A DNA stretch of 64,000 bases, from assembly GCA_015232365.1 (NCBI GenBank), contig JADFZU010000006.1, forward strand, positions 1-64,000. Reading direction: 5' to 3'. This document shows positions 1 to 6,660 of the stretch, piece after piece; the stretch's first letter is position 1; each line of letters begins with the position of its first letter. Under the pieces are notes generated by a model. The model was not told the DNA's origin, did not search any database, and saw nothing but the letters and a program-made list of their open reading frames with translations. A program made the position numbers and the translations under genes. The stretch is from Magnetococcales bacterium. GTDB taxonomy: Bacteria; Pseudomonadota; Magnetococcia; Magnetococcales; JADFYX01.

Positions 1-17
1 ACCGGAGGATTAATAAA

Positions 18-839
18 GTGGCACTTTCAATCAATACAAATATCGCTTCCATGAACGCAACTCGGAAGCTGGCACTATCGACAAGCAGTTTGGGTAAAAC
101 TTTTGAGCGTCTCTCATCAGGTCTTCGTGTTAACGGGGCGAGAGATGATGCAGCAGGTCTGGCAATTGCCACCAGGATGAATGCCCAGATTCGTGGAATG
201 AACATGGCAATTCGCAATACCAATGATGCGGTGTCGTTTGTACAGATTGCTGAAGGTGCGCTGGATGAGACTACCAATGCTCTGCAACGGATGCGTGAGC
301 TGGCGGTGCAATCAGCCAACGGCACCATGACCACTTCAGATCGTTCGTCTCTAGATTTAGAGGTCCAGCAGTTGAAAGCTGAGATTCAAAGAATCTCAAC
401 CACCACAAAGTTTAATGGGAAATCACTGATTAATGGTGCTCAAGCTGCCGGCGTTACTTTCCAGGTTGGTGCAAATGTTACCGAGACTCTAGTTGTCAGT
501 GTTGGCTCTGCCGGTACAGTTGCTCTTAGCGTTAGCATGACCTCTGTTACTACTACTGCTGCTGCAAGTACCGCGCTGCTAAAGGTTGATCTAGCTCTGG
601 ATTCAGTTTCGGACATTCGGGCAAACCTTGGTGCTTACCAGAACCGTTTTGAGTCATTGATGGCCAACTTGAGCAACGTTGTTGAGAACACCTCGGCAGC
701 TCGCTCACGGATCATGGATGCTGACATAGCTAAAGAGACAGCTAACCTGACCAGAAGTGCAATTATGCAGCAGGCAAGTACAGCAATTCTGGCCCAGGCA
801 AATCAACAGCCACAGATCGCCTTGCAACTGTTGGGATAG
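18..839 (+). CDS. fliC: Flagellin, copy 1 of 6
   Basis: A short flagellin of 273 residues, the filament subunit exported by the flagellar type III apparatus. The N-terminal D0/D1 region (about residues 1-140, with the typical LSSGLRVN and [13 protein letters not shown] motifs) and the C-terminal D1/D0 region (about 190-273, ending [16 protein letters not shown]) are intact. The central domain is only about 40 residues, so D2/D3 are essentially absent. The start is GTG with a strong GGAGGA at positions 4-9. The leader lies upstream of the window edge. Bases 377-805 are identical to 1425-1853 in copy 2, while the first 350 bases differ at many sites, which suggests recent gene conversion. Confidence 0.97.
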   Translation: MALSINTNIASMNATRKLALSTSSLGKTFERLSSGLRVNGARDDAAGLAIATRMNAQIRGMNMAIRNTNDAVSFVQIAEGALDETTNALQRMRELAVQSANGTMTTSDRSSLDLEVQQLKAEIQRISTTTKFNGKSLINGAQAAGVTFQVGANVTETLVVSVGSAGTVALSVSMTSVTTTAAASTALLKVDLALDSVSDIRANLGAYQNRFESLMANLSNVVENTSAARSRIMDADIAKETANLTRSAIMQQASTAILAQANQQPQIALQLLG

Positions 840-963
840 TAATAGTGGTGTTTTAACAAATAGTTAAGCATCATTAGGAAATATAACAATAACACTGGAC
901 ATGGATAAGCCAGACAGATTGGTAAGAGGAGAGATTGCACAGTTATAGACAACGAGTAGGACA

Positions 964-1055
964 GGGTCGGTCCTGAAAAATGAACGATCCACCTCCAAAC
1001 CATGGATGGTATTTTTTATTAGTTCTTAGAGAATGGATCTCTATAACACCGGAGG
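964..1055 (+). promoter_or_regulatory. Flagellin leader RNA element, copy a
   Basis: Structured 5' leader of flagellin 2. Stem H1 pairs GGGTCG (964-969) with CGATCC (985-990) around a 15-nt loop. ACCTCC follows at 991-996. H2 is ACC (999-1001), hexaloop ATGGAT (1002-1007), GGT (1008-1010). H3 is TAGAGA (1027-1032) / TCTCTA (1038-1043) with loop ATGGA. The Shine-Dalgarno GGAGG is at 1051-1055. CCTCC (992-996) can pair perfectly with it. The pairings are seen in the sequence; the regulatory role is inferred. Confidence 0.75.
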
Positions 1056-1065
1056 AGTTACAAAA

Positions 1066-1887
1066 ATGGCACTATCAATAAACACAAATATCGCTTCCAT
1101 GAACGCAACAAGGAAGCTATCACAATCAACCAGTAGTTTGGGTAAAACTTTTGAGCGCCTCTCATCAGGTCTCCGTGTTAACGGGGCAAAAGATGATGCA
1201 GCAGGTCTGGCAATTGCCACCAGGATGACAGCTCAGATTCGTGGAATGAACATGGCAATTCGTAATACCAACGATGCTGTTTCATTTGTACAGATTGCTG
1301 AAGGTGCACTGGATGAGACTACCAATGCCCTGCAACGGATACGTGAACTTGCAGTTCAATCAGCCAACGGCACCATGACCTCTTCAGACCGGGCATCCCT
1401 TGATTTAGAGGTTCAGCAGTTGATAGCTGAGATTCAAAGAATCTCAACCACCACAAAGTTTAATGGGAAATCACTGATTAATGGTGCTCAAGCTGCCGGC
1501 GTTACTTTCCAGGTTGGTGCAAATGTTACCGAGACTCTAGTTGTCAGTGTTGGCTCTGCCGGTACAGTTGCTCTTAGCGTTAGCATGACCTCTGTTACTA
1601 CTACTGCTGCTGCAAGTACCGCGCTGCTAAAGGTTGATCTAGCTCTGGATTCAGTTTCGGACATTCGGGCAAACCTTGGTGCTTACCAGAACCGTTTTGA
1701 GTCATTGATGGCCAACTTGAGCAACGTTGTTGAGAACACCTCGGCAGCTCGCTCACGGATCATGGATGCTGACATAGCTAAAGAGACAGCTAACCTGACC
1801 AGAAGTGCAATTATGCAGCAGGCAAGTACAGCAATTCTGGCCCAGGCAAATCAGCAGCCACAGATCGCTTTGCAACTGTTGGGATAA
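1066..1887 (+). CDS. fliC: Flagellin, copy 2 of 6
   Basis: A 273-residue flagellin with full D0/D1 ends and a minimal centre. I chose the ATG at 1066, which lies 10 bases after GGAGG (1051-1055) and gives [13 protein letters not shown] as in its paralogs. An in-frame ATG at 1033 would add 11 residues but lies in the loop of leader hairpin H3 and before the Shine-Dalgarno, so I reject it. The last two thirds are nucleotide-identical to copy 1 over 429 bases. It sits in a tandem array with a period of about 1.05 kb, each copy having its own leader, which suggests separately controlled transcripts. Confidence 0.97.
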   Translation: MALSINTNIASMNATRKLSQSTSSLGKTFERLSSGLRVNGAKDDAAGLAIATRMTAQIRGMNMAIRNTNDAVSFVQIAEGALDETTNALQRIRELAVQSANGTMTSSDRASLDLEVQQLIAEIQRISTTTKFNGKSLINGAQAAGVTFQVGANVTETLVVSVGSAGTVALSVSMTSVTTTAAASTALLKVDLALDSVSDIRANLGAYQNRFESLMANLSNVVENTSAARSRIMDADIAKETANLTRSAIMQQASTAILAQANQQPQIALQLLG

Positions 1888-2014
1888 GAGATGTTTTTAC
1901 TTCTTAAACGATGTGTTGAATGTCTATGAATAAAAAATAATGGAGCTGGACATAGATATGTTCAGCACGTTGGATATAGGAGTCAAAAAAGACTTTTAAA
2001 CGTAATTCAGGACT

Positions 2015-2105
2015 GGGTCGATCCTTACAAATAAACGGCCCACCTCCAAACCATGGATGGTTATTTAAAAATATTTATGGGTGAAAAAAGCTCATAACTT
2101 TGGAG
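2015..2105 (+). promoter_or_regulatory. Flagellin leader RNA element, copy b
   Basis: Leader of flagellin 3. H1 is GGGTCG (2015-2020) / CGGCCC (2036-2041) with a 15-nt loop. ACCTCC is at 2042-2047. H2 is ACC (2050-2052), loop ATGGAT, GGT (2059-2061), extendable by one A-T pair. H3 is TTATGGG (2075-2081) / CTCATAA (2091-2097). The Shine-Dalgarno is the weaker TGGAG at 2101-2105, and CTCCA (2044-2048) is exactly complementary to it. Confidence 0.75.
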
Positions 2106-2112
2106 AAAAAAA

Positions 2113-2934
2113 ATGTCTCTTACAATCAATACAAATATAGCTTCTATGAATGCCACCAGGCAGCTTTCCAAGTCTACTGGTACATTAGGTAAAACCTTTG
2201 AACGCCTCTCATCCGGCCTGCGGATCAATACCGCAAAGGATGATGCTGCAGGACTGGCAATTTCGACACGGATGACTGCCCAGGTTCGCGGCATGAACAT
2301 GGCGATGCGTAACGCCAACGATGCAATCTCTGTATTACAGATTGCTGAGGGGGCACTGGATGAAACCACTAATGCTCTACAGAGAATGCGTGAGCTGGCT
2401 GTGCAGTCAGCCAACGGCACCATGACCAGTTCAGACCGGTTGTCTCTTGAGTTGGAGGTGACCCAGTTGTTGTTAGAAATTGAGCGGATCTCAACTAGCA
2501 CAAAGTTTAATGGAAAATCATTGATTAACGGTGCTCAAGCAGGCGGTCTGACCTTTCAGGTAGGGGCCAATGTCACTGAGACCCTGGTAGTTAGTGTTGG
2601 TTCTGCAGGTGGAATAGCCCTTAGTGTTAGCAATACAACTATTTCCACTGCTGCCACTGCTAGTGCTGCTATGACTCAGATTGATACTGCTCTGGATTCA
2701 GTTTCAGATATTCGGGCAAATCTTGGTGCTTATCAGAACCGTTTTGAGTCTCTATTGGCAAACGTTAGCAATGTTGTGGAGAACACTACAGCAGCCCGCT
2801 CCAGAATTACTGATGCGGATATTGCCGTAGAGACAGCAAGCCTGACTAAAAATGCCATTATGCAGCAAGCTAGTACTGCAATCCTGGCTCAGGCAAACCA
2901 ACAGCCGCAGATCGCTTTACAACTGTTGGGTTAA
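2113..2934 (+). CDS. fliC: Flagellin, copy 3 of 6
   Basis: A 273-residue flagellin, the most diverged of the five similar copies. It begins [13 protein letters not shown], and the central segment differs (for example SAGGIALSVSNTTISTAA). Both helical ends are conserved, including [13 protein letters not shown] and the terminal [10 protein letters not shown]. The ATG at 2113 follows TGGAG (2101-2105), a weaker ribosome binding site than in the paralogs, which may lower expression or increase the influence of the leader element. Flagellins of this minimal type assemble filaments without surface D2/D3 domains; co-assembly of several paralogs is known in other bacteria and is inferred here. Confidence 0.97.
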   Translation: MSLTINTNIASMNATRQLSKSTGTLGKTFERLSSGLRINTAKDDAAGLAISTRMTAQVRGMNMAMRNANDAISVLQIAEGALDETTNALQRMRELAVQSANGTMTSSDRLSLELEVTQLLLEIERISTSTKFNGKSLINGAQAGGLTFQVGANVTETLVVSVGSAGGIALSVSNTTISTAATASAAMTQIDTALDSVSDIRANLGAYQNRFESLLANVSNVVENTTAARSRITDADIAVETASLTKNAIMQQASTAILAQANQQPQIALQLLG

Positions 2935-3067
2935 TGTATTTTTTTATGACGCCATCCAAATAGGAGAGGCGGAAATGAATTTTATAATGGCATAGCAGAG
3001 CAGGTGTCTGTTCAGCGTAACAATTAAAAGGAGTTGTCTAACCAAGAGAAAAACTAGTAGTCGGGCT

Positions 3068-3160
3068 GGGTCGACCCACATAAATGAACGACCCACCTCC
3101 AAACCATGGATGGTAATAATAATAGTTTGTAAACATATAGATGTTTATAACAACGGAGGA
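3068..3160 (+). promoter_or_regulatory. Flagellin leader RNA element, copy c
   Basis: Leader of flagellin 4. H1 is GGGTCG (3068-3073) / CGACCC (3089-3094) with a 15-nt loop. ACCTCC is at 3095-3100. H2 is ACC (3103-3105), loop ATGGAT, GGT (3112-3114). H3 is a strong hairpin TAAACAT (3130-3136) / ATGTTTA (3141-3147), extendable to nine pairs with one G-U. The Shine-Dalgarno is CGGAGGA (3154-3160). Confidence 0.75.
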
Positions 3161-3168
3161 TTAAAACA

Positions 3169-3990
3169 ATGGCTCTATCAATAAACACAAATATTGCTTC
3201 CATGAATGCAACAAGGAAGCTATCACAATCAACAAGTAGTTTGGGCAGAACGTTTGAACGGCTCTCATCAGGTCTTCGTGTTAACGGGGCAAAAGATGAT
3301 GCTGCTGGTTTGGCGATTGCTACCCGGATGAGTGCCCAGATTCGTGGTATGAATATGGCAATTCGCAACACCAATGATGCGGTGTCATTAGTGCAGATTG
3401 CTGAAGGTGCTCTGGATGAAACAACCAATGCCCTGCAACGGATGCGTGAGTTAGCGGTACAGGCAGCTAATGGTACATTGACCACAACAGATAGAGCTTC
3501 TCTTAACCTGGAAGTTAAACAGTTGCGGAGTGAGATTCAGCGGATCTCAACTACAACTAAATTTAATGGTAAATCATTGATTAATGGTGCTCAAGCCGCT
3601 GGTATTACTTTCCAGGTTGGTGCCAATGTTGCTGAGACCTTGATTGTCAGTGTTGGCTCTGCTGGTACTACGGCTCTTGGTGTTAATGCCACTGCCGTAA
3701 GTACTGCTGCTCTAGCAAGTACAGCTATGTCAACCATTGATACTGCTCTAAACTCAGTCTCTGATATCCGGGCAAATCTCGGTGCTTATCAGAACCGTTT
3801 TGAGTCTTTGATGGCTAACTTGAGCAATGTCGTTGAGAACACCTCATCGGCCCGTTCCAGAATAACCGATGCGGATATTGCCCAAGAGACAGCCAACCTG
3901 ACCAGAAGTGCCATTATGCAGCAAGCTAGTACGGCAATTTTGGCCCAGGCCAACCAGCAGCCACAGATTGCTCTGCAACTGTTGGGATAA
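3169..3990 (+). CDS. fliC: Flagellin, copy 4 of 6
   Basis: A 273-residue flagellin, start ATG at 3169 after CGGAGGA with 8-base spacing. The N-terminal D0/D1 closely matches copy 2 ([20 protein letters not shown]), whereas the central 40 residues carry their own sequence ([17 protein letters not shown]) distinct from copies 1, 2 and 5. The C-terminal D1/D0 is conserved. Codon use resembles its neighbours, so this looks like an old tandem duplicate with independent drift of the centre. Confidence 0.97.
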   Translation: MALSINTNIASMNATRKLSQSTSSLGRTFERLSSGLRVNGAKDDAAGLAIATRMSAQIRGMNMAIRNTNDAVSLVQIAEGALDETTNALQRMRELAVQAANGTLTTTDRASLNLEVKQLRSEIQRISTTTKFNGKSLINGAQAAGITFQVGANVAETLIVSVGSAGTTALGVNATAVSTAALASTAMSTIDTALNSVSDIRANLGAYQNRFESLMANLSNVVENTSSARSRITDADIAQETANLTRSAIMQQASTAILAQANQQPQIALQLLG

Positions 3991-4116
3991 GACTGGTTAT
4001 TATGTATCCCCCTAAAGTTGGGCTTTAATGTGCTTTGCCTGACAGGACATTTTTATCGAGAAATAGTGCTCTTTTGGGCAAACTATTTAAGCAATAACAA
4101 ACTAAAGGGTAGGGTT

Positions 4117-4210
4117 GGGCCGGCCCTACAAAGTGAACGGTCCACCTCCAAGCCATGGATGGCAATAAATAATATTTATAAACATATCGATGTTTATAAA
4201 ACCAGGAGGA
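4117..4210 (+). promoter_or_regulatory. Flagellin leader RNA element, copy d
   Basis: Leader of flagellin 5. H1 is GGGCCG (4117-4122) / CGGTCC (4138-4143) with a 15-nt loop. ACCTCC is at 4144-4149. H2 is GCC (4152-4154), loop ATGGAT, GGC (4161-4163), so its outer pair has changed from A-T to G-C on both sides. H3 is a nine-pair hairpin TATAAACAT (4177-4185) / ATGTTTATA (4190-4198). The Shine-Dalgarno is AGGAGGA (4204-4210). Confidence 0.75.
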
Positions 4211-4217
4211 TTTACAG

Positions 4218-5039
4218 ATGGCTCTTTCAATAAACACAAACATAGCTTCAATGAATGCAACTCGGAAATTATCGAGTTCAACCAACAGTCTGGGCAAAAC
4301 ATTTGAACGGCTCTCATCCGGTCTTCGGGTAAATGGTGCTCGTGATGATGCTGCCGGGTTGGCAATTGCAACCCGGATGACCGCCCAGATTCGCGGTATG
4401 AGTATGGCGGTTCGTAATACTAATGATGCGGTATCGTTAGTACAGATTGCTGAAGGTGCACTGGATGAAACCACCAATGCCCTGCAACGGATACGTGAAC
4501 TTGCAGTGCAATCAGCCAACGGCAGCATGAGTAGTTCTGACCGTTCATCTCTTGATTTAGAGGTACAGCAGTTGATAGCTGAGATTCAACGAATCTCAAC
4601 AACCACAAAGTTTAATGGGAAATCATTAATTAATGGTTCTCAAGCTGCTGGAGTTACTTTTCAGGTTGGTGCAAATGTAGCTGAAACACTGGTTGTTAGC
4701 GTTGGTTCTGCCGGTACAGTGGCTCTTAGCGTTAGCATGACCTCTGTTACTACTACTGCAGCAGCAAGTACTGCTCTGCTAAAGGTTGATCTAGCTCTGG
4801 ATTCAGTCTCGGATATCCGGGCAAATCTCGGTGCTTATCAGAACCGCTTTGAGTCTTTGATGGCAAATTTAAGCAATGTTGTTGAGAACACTGCAGCAGC
4901 ACGTTCCAGAATTACCGATGCTGATATTGCCCAAGAGACAGCCAACCTGACTAGAAGTGCTATTATGCAGCAAGCCAGCACAGCAATTTTGGCTCAGGCC
5001 AATCAACAGCCACAAATTGCTTTGCAACTATTGGGATAG
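4218..5039 (+). CDS. fliC: Flagellin, copy 5 of 6
   Basis: A 273-residue flagellin, ATG at 4218 after AGGAGGA. Ends are typical of the family. The central segment (SAGTVALSVSMTSVTTTAAAS) is the same as in copies 1 and 2 at protein level and almost the same in DNA, while the flanking regions have more synonymous changes. This mosaic pattern again suggests exchange of the centre between array members. The following intergenic region holds the next leader. Confidence 0.97.
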   Translation: MALSINTNIASMNATRKLSSSTNSLGKTFERLSSGLRVNGARDDAAGLAIATRMTAQIRGMSMAVRNTNDAVSLVQIAEGALDETTNALQRIRELAVQSANGSMSSSDRSSLDLEVQQLIAEIQRISTTTKFNGKSLINGSQAAGVTFQVGANVAETLVVSVGSAGTVALSVSMTSVTTTAAASTALLKVDLALDSVSDIRANLGAYQNRFESLMANLSNVVENTAAARSRITDADIAQETANLTRSAIMQQASTAILAQANQQPQIALQLLG

Positions 5040-5150
5040 GGTAACTTTTAATACTATACCAATAGGTTAGGGAATATTGATCACAGTAATTAACCGCTTA
5101 ACAGGGAGCGTTGAGCACATTATAAGGAGTAATATTATGAGTTTAGGGTG

Positions 5151-5240
5151 GGGCCGGCCCTAAAATGATTGGCCCACCTCCAAACCACGGACGGTAATTT
5201 TAAATTTTATGGGCAAATATCTACCCATAATTTAGGAGGA
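5151..5240 (+). promoter_or_regulatory. Flagellin leader RNA element, copy e
   Basis: Leader of flagellin 6, the most diverged copy and therefore the best test of the structure. H1 is GGGCCG (5151-5156) / TGGCCC (5170-5175) with a 13-nt loop. ACCTCC is at 5176-5181. H2 is ACC (5184-5186), loop ACGGAC (5187-5192), GGT (5193-5195): both loop Ts became C but GGA is kept. H3 is TTATGGG (5207-5213) / CCCATAA (5224-5230). The Shine-Dalgarno is AGGAGGA (5234-5240). Confidence 0.75.
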
Positions 5241-5247
5241 TTTACAG

Positions 5248-6075
5248 ATGGGATTTTCAATTAACACAAATTTGGCATCTTTAAATGCTGTAAGGAGGCT
5301 GAATAGTTCTTCTAATGGTTTGAACAGATCGTTTGAGAGGTTATCATCAGGTCTCCGTGTAAACGGCTCCCGTGATGATGCTGCTGGTTTGGCAATATCA
5401 AACCGGTTGACAGCTCAAATTCGTGGCATGTCTATGGCAATCCGCAATACCAACGATGGTATTTCGATGGTGCAGGTTGCTGAGGGAGCATTGGATGAGA
5501 CAACCAATGCCTTGCAACGTATGCGTGAATTGGCGATCCAAGCTGCTAATGGTAGCTTGGGAAGTACAGATCGGCAATCACTTGATTTAGAGGTGAAGCA
5601 GTTGGTTAGTGAGATTCAACGAATCTCAACAACTACAACGTTTAACGGGGTTCTATTGATTGATGGACACCTGAAAATTGGAACCAGTGCAACCTTTCAA
5701 GTTGGCGCCAATGTGGGCGAGACTTTAAAATTGAGTATTGGTTCAGCAGGTAAAGTAGCCCTTAGTGTTAGTAATACCAATGTTAGTACTGCAACAGCAG
5801 CTAGTCATGCTCTGACGCAGATTGATAATGGTCTGGATGCGGTCTCTGATATTCGTGCAAACCTTGGTGCATATCAAAACCGTTTTGAGTCGATTATCTC
5901 TAACTTGAGTAATGTAGTCGAAAATACTAGTTCAGCCAGATCTAGAATTATGGATGCGGATATTGCCGCTGAGACTACTAATCTAACTAAGTTTTCAATT
6001 TTGCAACAGGCTGGCGTAGCAATCCTGGCTCAGGCCAATCAGCAGCCACAGATTGCTCTACGACTATTGCAATAG
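5248..6075 (+). CDS. fliC: Flagellin, copy 6 of 6 (diverged)
   Basis: A 275-residue flagellin clearly apart from the other five. It starts MGFSINTNLASLNAVRRLN, has a two-residue longer centre (LIDGHLKIGTSATFQ) and ends QPQIALRLLQ instead of QLLG. The D0/D1 motifs are intact, so it should be exportable. Its position last in the array and its divergence could mean a specialised filament segment (for example proximal or distal), which is inference. It has the same kind of leader as the others and is followed by a strong inverted repeat that separates it from flaG. Confidence 0.96.
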   Translation: MGFSINTNLASLNAVRRLNSSSNGLNRSFERLSSGLRVNGSRDDAAGLAISNRLTAQIRGMSMAIRNTNDGISMVQVAEGALDETTNALQRMRELAIQAANGSLGSTDRQSLDLEVKQLVSEIQRISTTTTFNGVLLIDGHLKIGTSATFQVGANVGETLKLSIGSAGKVALSVSNTNVSTATAASHALTQIDNGLDAVSDIRANLGAYQNRFESIISNLSNVVENTSSARSRIMDADIAAETTNLTKFSILQQAGVAILAQANQQPQIALRLLQ

Positions 6076-6085
6076 AGCAGTTTCT

Positions 6086-6132
6086 GACGCTTGGCCAGTA
6101 CGGCCAAGCGTCAAGTCCCACTATTTTTTATT
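6086..6132 (+). terminator. Hairpin after the flagellin array
   Basis: GACGCTTGGCC (6086-6096) and GGCCAAGCGTC (6102-6112) form a perfect 11-pair stem with a 5-base loop, followed after ten bases by CTATTTTTTATT. It probably ends flagellin 6 transcription or stabilises the 3' end. The T run is not directly adjacent, so the Rho-independent assignment is not certain. Confidence 0.7.
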
Positions 6133-6160
6133 GGAGCATTACTCCAATTTAGAAGGAAGG
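6130..6160 (+). promoter_or_regulatory. flaG leader hairpin and ribosome binding site
   Basis: ATTGGAG (6130-6136) and CTCCAAT (6142-6148) form a perfect seven-pair hairpin with loop CATTA. It lies just before the purine-rich Shine-Dalgarno AGAAGGAAGG (6151-6160). Its position matches hairpin H3 of the flagellin leaders, but H1, the ACCTCC box and H2 are missing. Confidence 0.45.
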
Positions 6161-6164
6161 TGTC

Positions 6165-6545
6165 ATGGATAACATGAATGAAGTGTCATTGAGTAGTGAG
6201 GTAAAAGGAGTTGAAGTGGAGCTTGTTTCTGATAGCCAGAGCATCTCCAACCCAGCTCTGCTTGCTGGCAAAAAACTATTTAATACTAATGCTTCTAAGC
6301 CTAAGGTAGCTCTGGAGAGTTCCTGCACAACAGATTTAAAAGGCCTGGCTGAGGATATTACTCAGTCACTATCAGGATTTAAATCTCTACGGCTTAGTAT
6401 GGATCGGGAGATGAAGCAGGTGGTTGTTAGTGTTGTTGACCAAAAGACCGACAATGTAGTCCGGCAGATTCCCGGTGATCGGATGATGGATTTGGTTAAA
6501 CAGATGAGAGATTTAGAAGGACTTCTCATCAAAGCAACCGCTTAA
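6165..6545 (+). CDS. flaG: FlaG family flagellar protein
   Basis: A 126-residue protein of the FlaG family. The conserved C-terminal half has the pattern LRLSMDREMKQVVVSVVD followed by VVRQIPGD and a closing helix, typical of FlaG. The N-terminal 60 residues are low-complexity and poorly conserved, as is usual. FlaG is normally encoded next to flagellin, fliD and fliS and influences filament length in several bacteria, though its mechanism is not settled. Here it directly follows the six-flagellin array. The ATG at 6165 has a strong AGAAGGAAGG upstream. Its stop codon (6543-6545) abuts a foldback mobile element. Confidence 0.88.
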   Translation: MDNMNEVSLSSEVKGVEVELVSDSQSISNPALLAGKKLFNTNASKPKVALESSCTTDLKGLAEDITQSLSGFKSLRLSMDREMKQVVVSVVDQKTDNVVRQIPGDRMMDLVKQMRDLEGLLIKATA

Positions 6546-6660
6546 CCCTAGAAACGGCGGTTGGGAGTGCGTACATGGTTCAATCTATTGATTTTCCCTG
6601 AAATGCTGGGTGAATCACTAGGTTGTGCCAAGTGCGTGCTTCTCACTGCCGTTTTTTATC
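6546..6660. mobile_element. Foldback MITE-like element A
   Basis: About 115 bp, an imperfect palindrome with left end CCTAGAAACGGCGGTTG and right end CACTGCCGTTTTT. The arms match each other over about 50 positions with scattered differences. The centre (GGGTGAATC...AGGTTGTG) matches elements B and E. It fills the space between the convergent flaG and SapC-domain genes and supplies the last codons and stop of the latter. No clear target duplication is visible, so this is an older copy. Confidence 0.6.

Noticed and set aside
896..910. A sigma-54 promoter before flagellin 2 (TGG-N10-GC).
   Set aside because: The spacing fits, but the internal bases do not match TGGCAC-N5-TTGC and the other four leaders lack the GC, so I did not list it as a promoter.
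1033..1065. Extended start of flagellin 2 at ATG 1033.
   Set aside because: It adds residues absent from all paralogs, lies before the GGAGG site, and falls in the loop of leader hairpin H3.
2061..2501. Long antisense open frames opposite the flagellin genes (also 3054-3485 and 4025-4528).
   Set aside because: They mirror the repeated coding strand and recur only because the flagellins are paralogous; no ribosome sites or recognisable products.
1002..4172. Short upstream reading frames starting at the ATG of CCATGGATGG in the flagellin leaders (e.g. ATG at 1002, 2053, 3106, 4155).
   Set aside because: Their lengths and peptides differ in every copy, none has a Shine-Dalgarno, and the fifth leader has ACGGAC with no ATG while keeping GGA and the stem. 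RNA structure explains the conservation better than translation.
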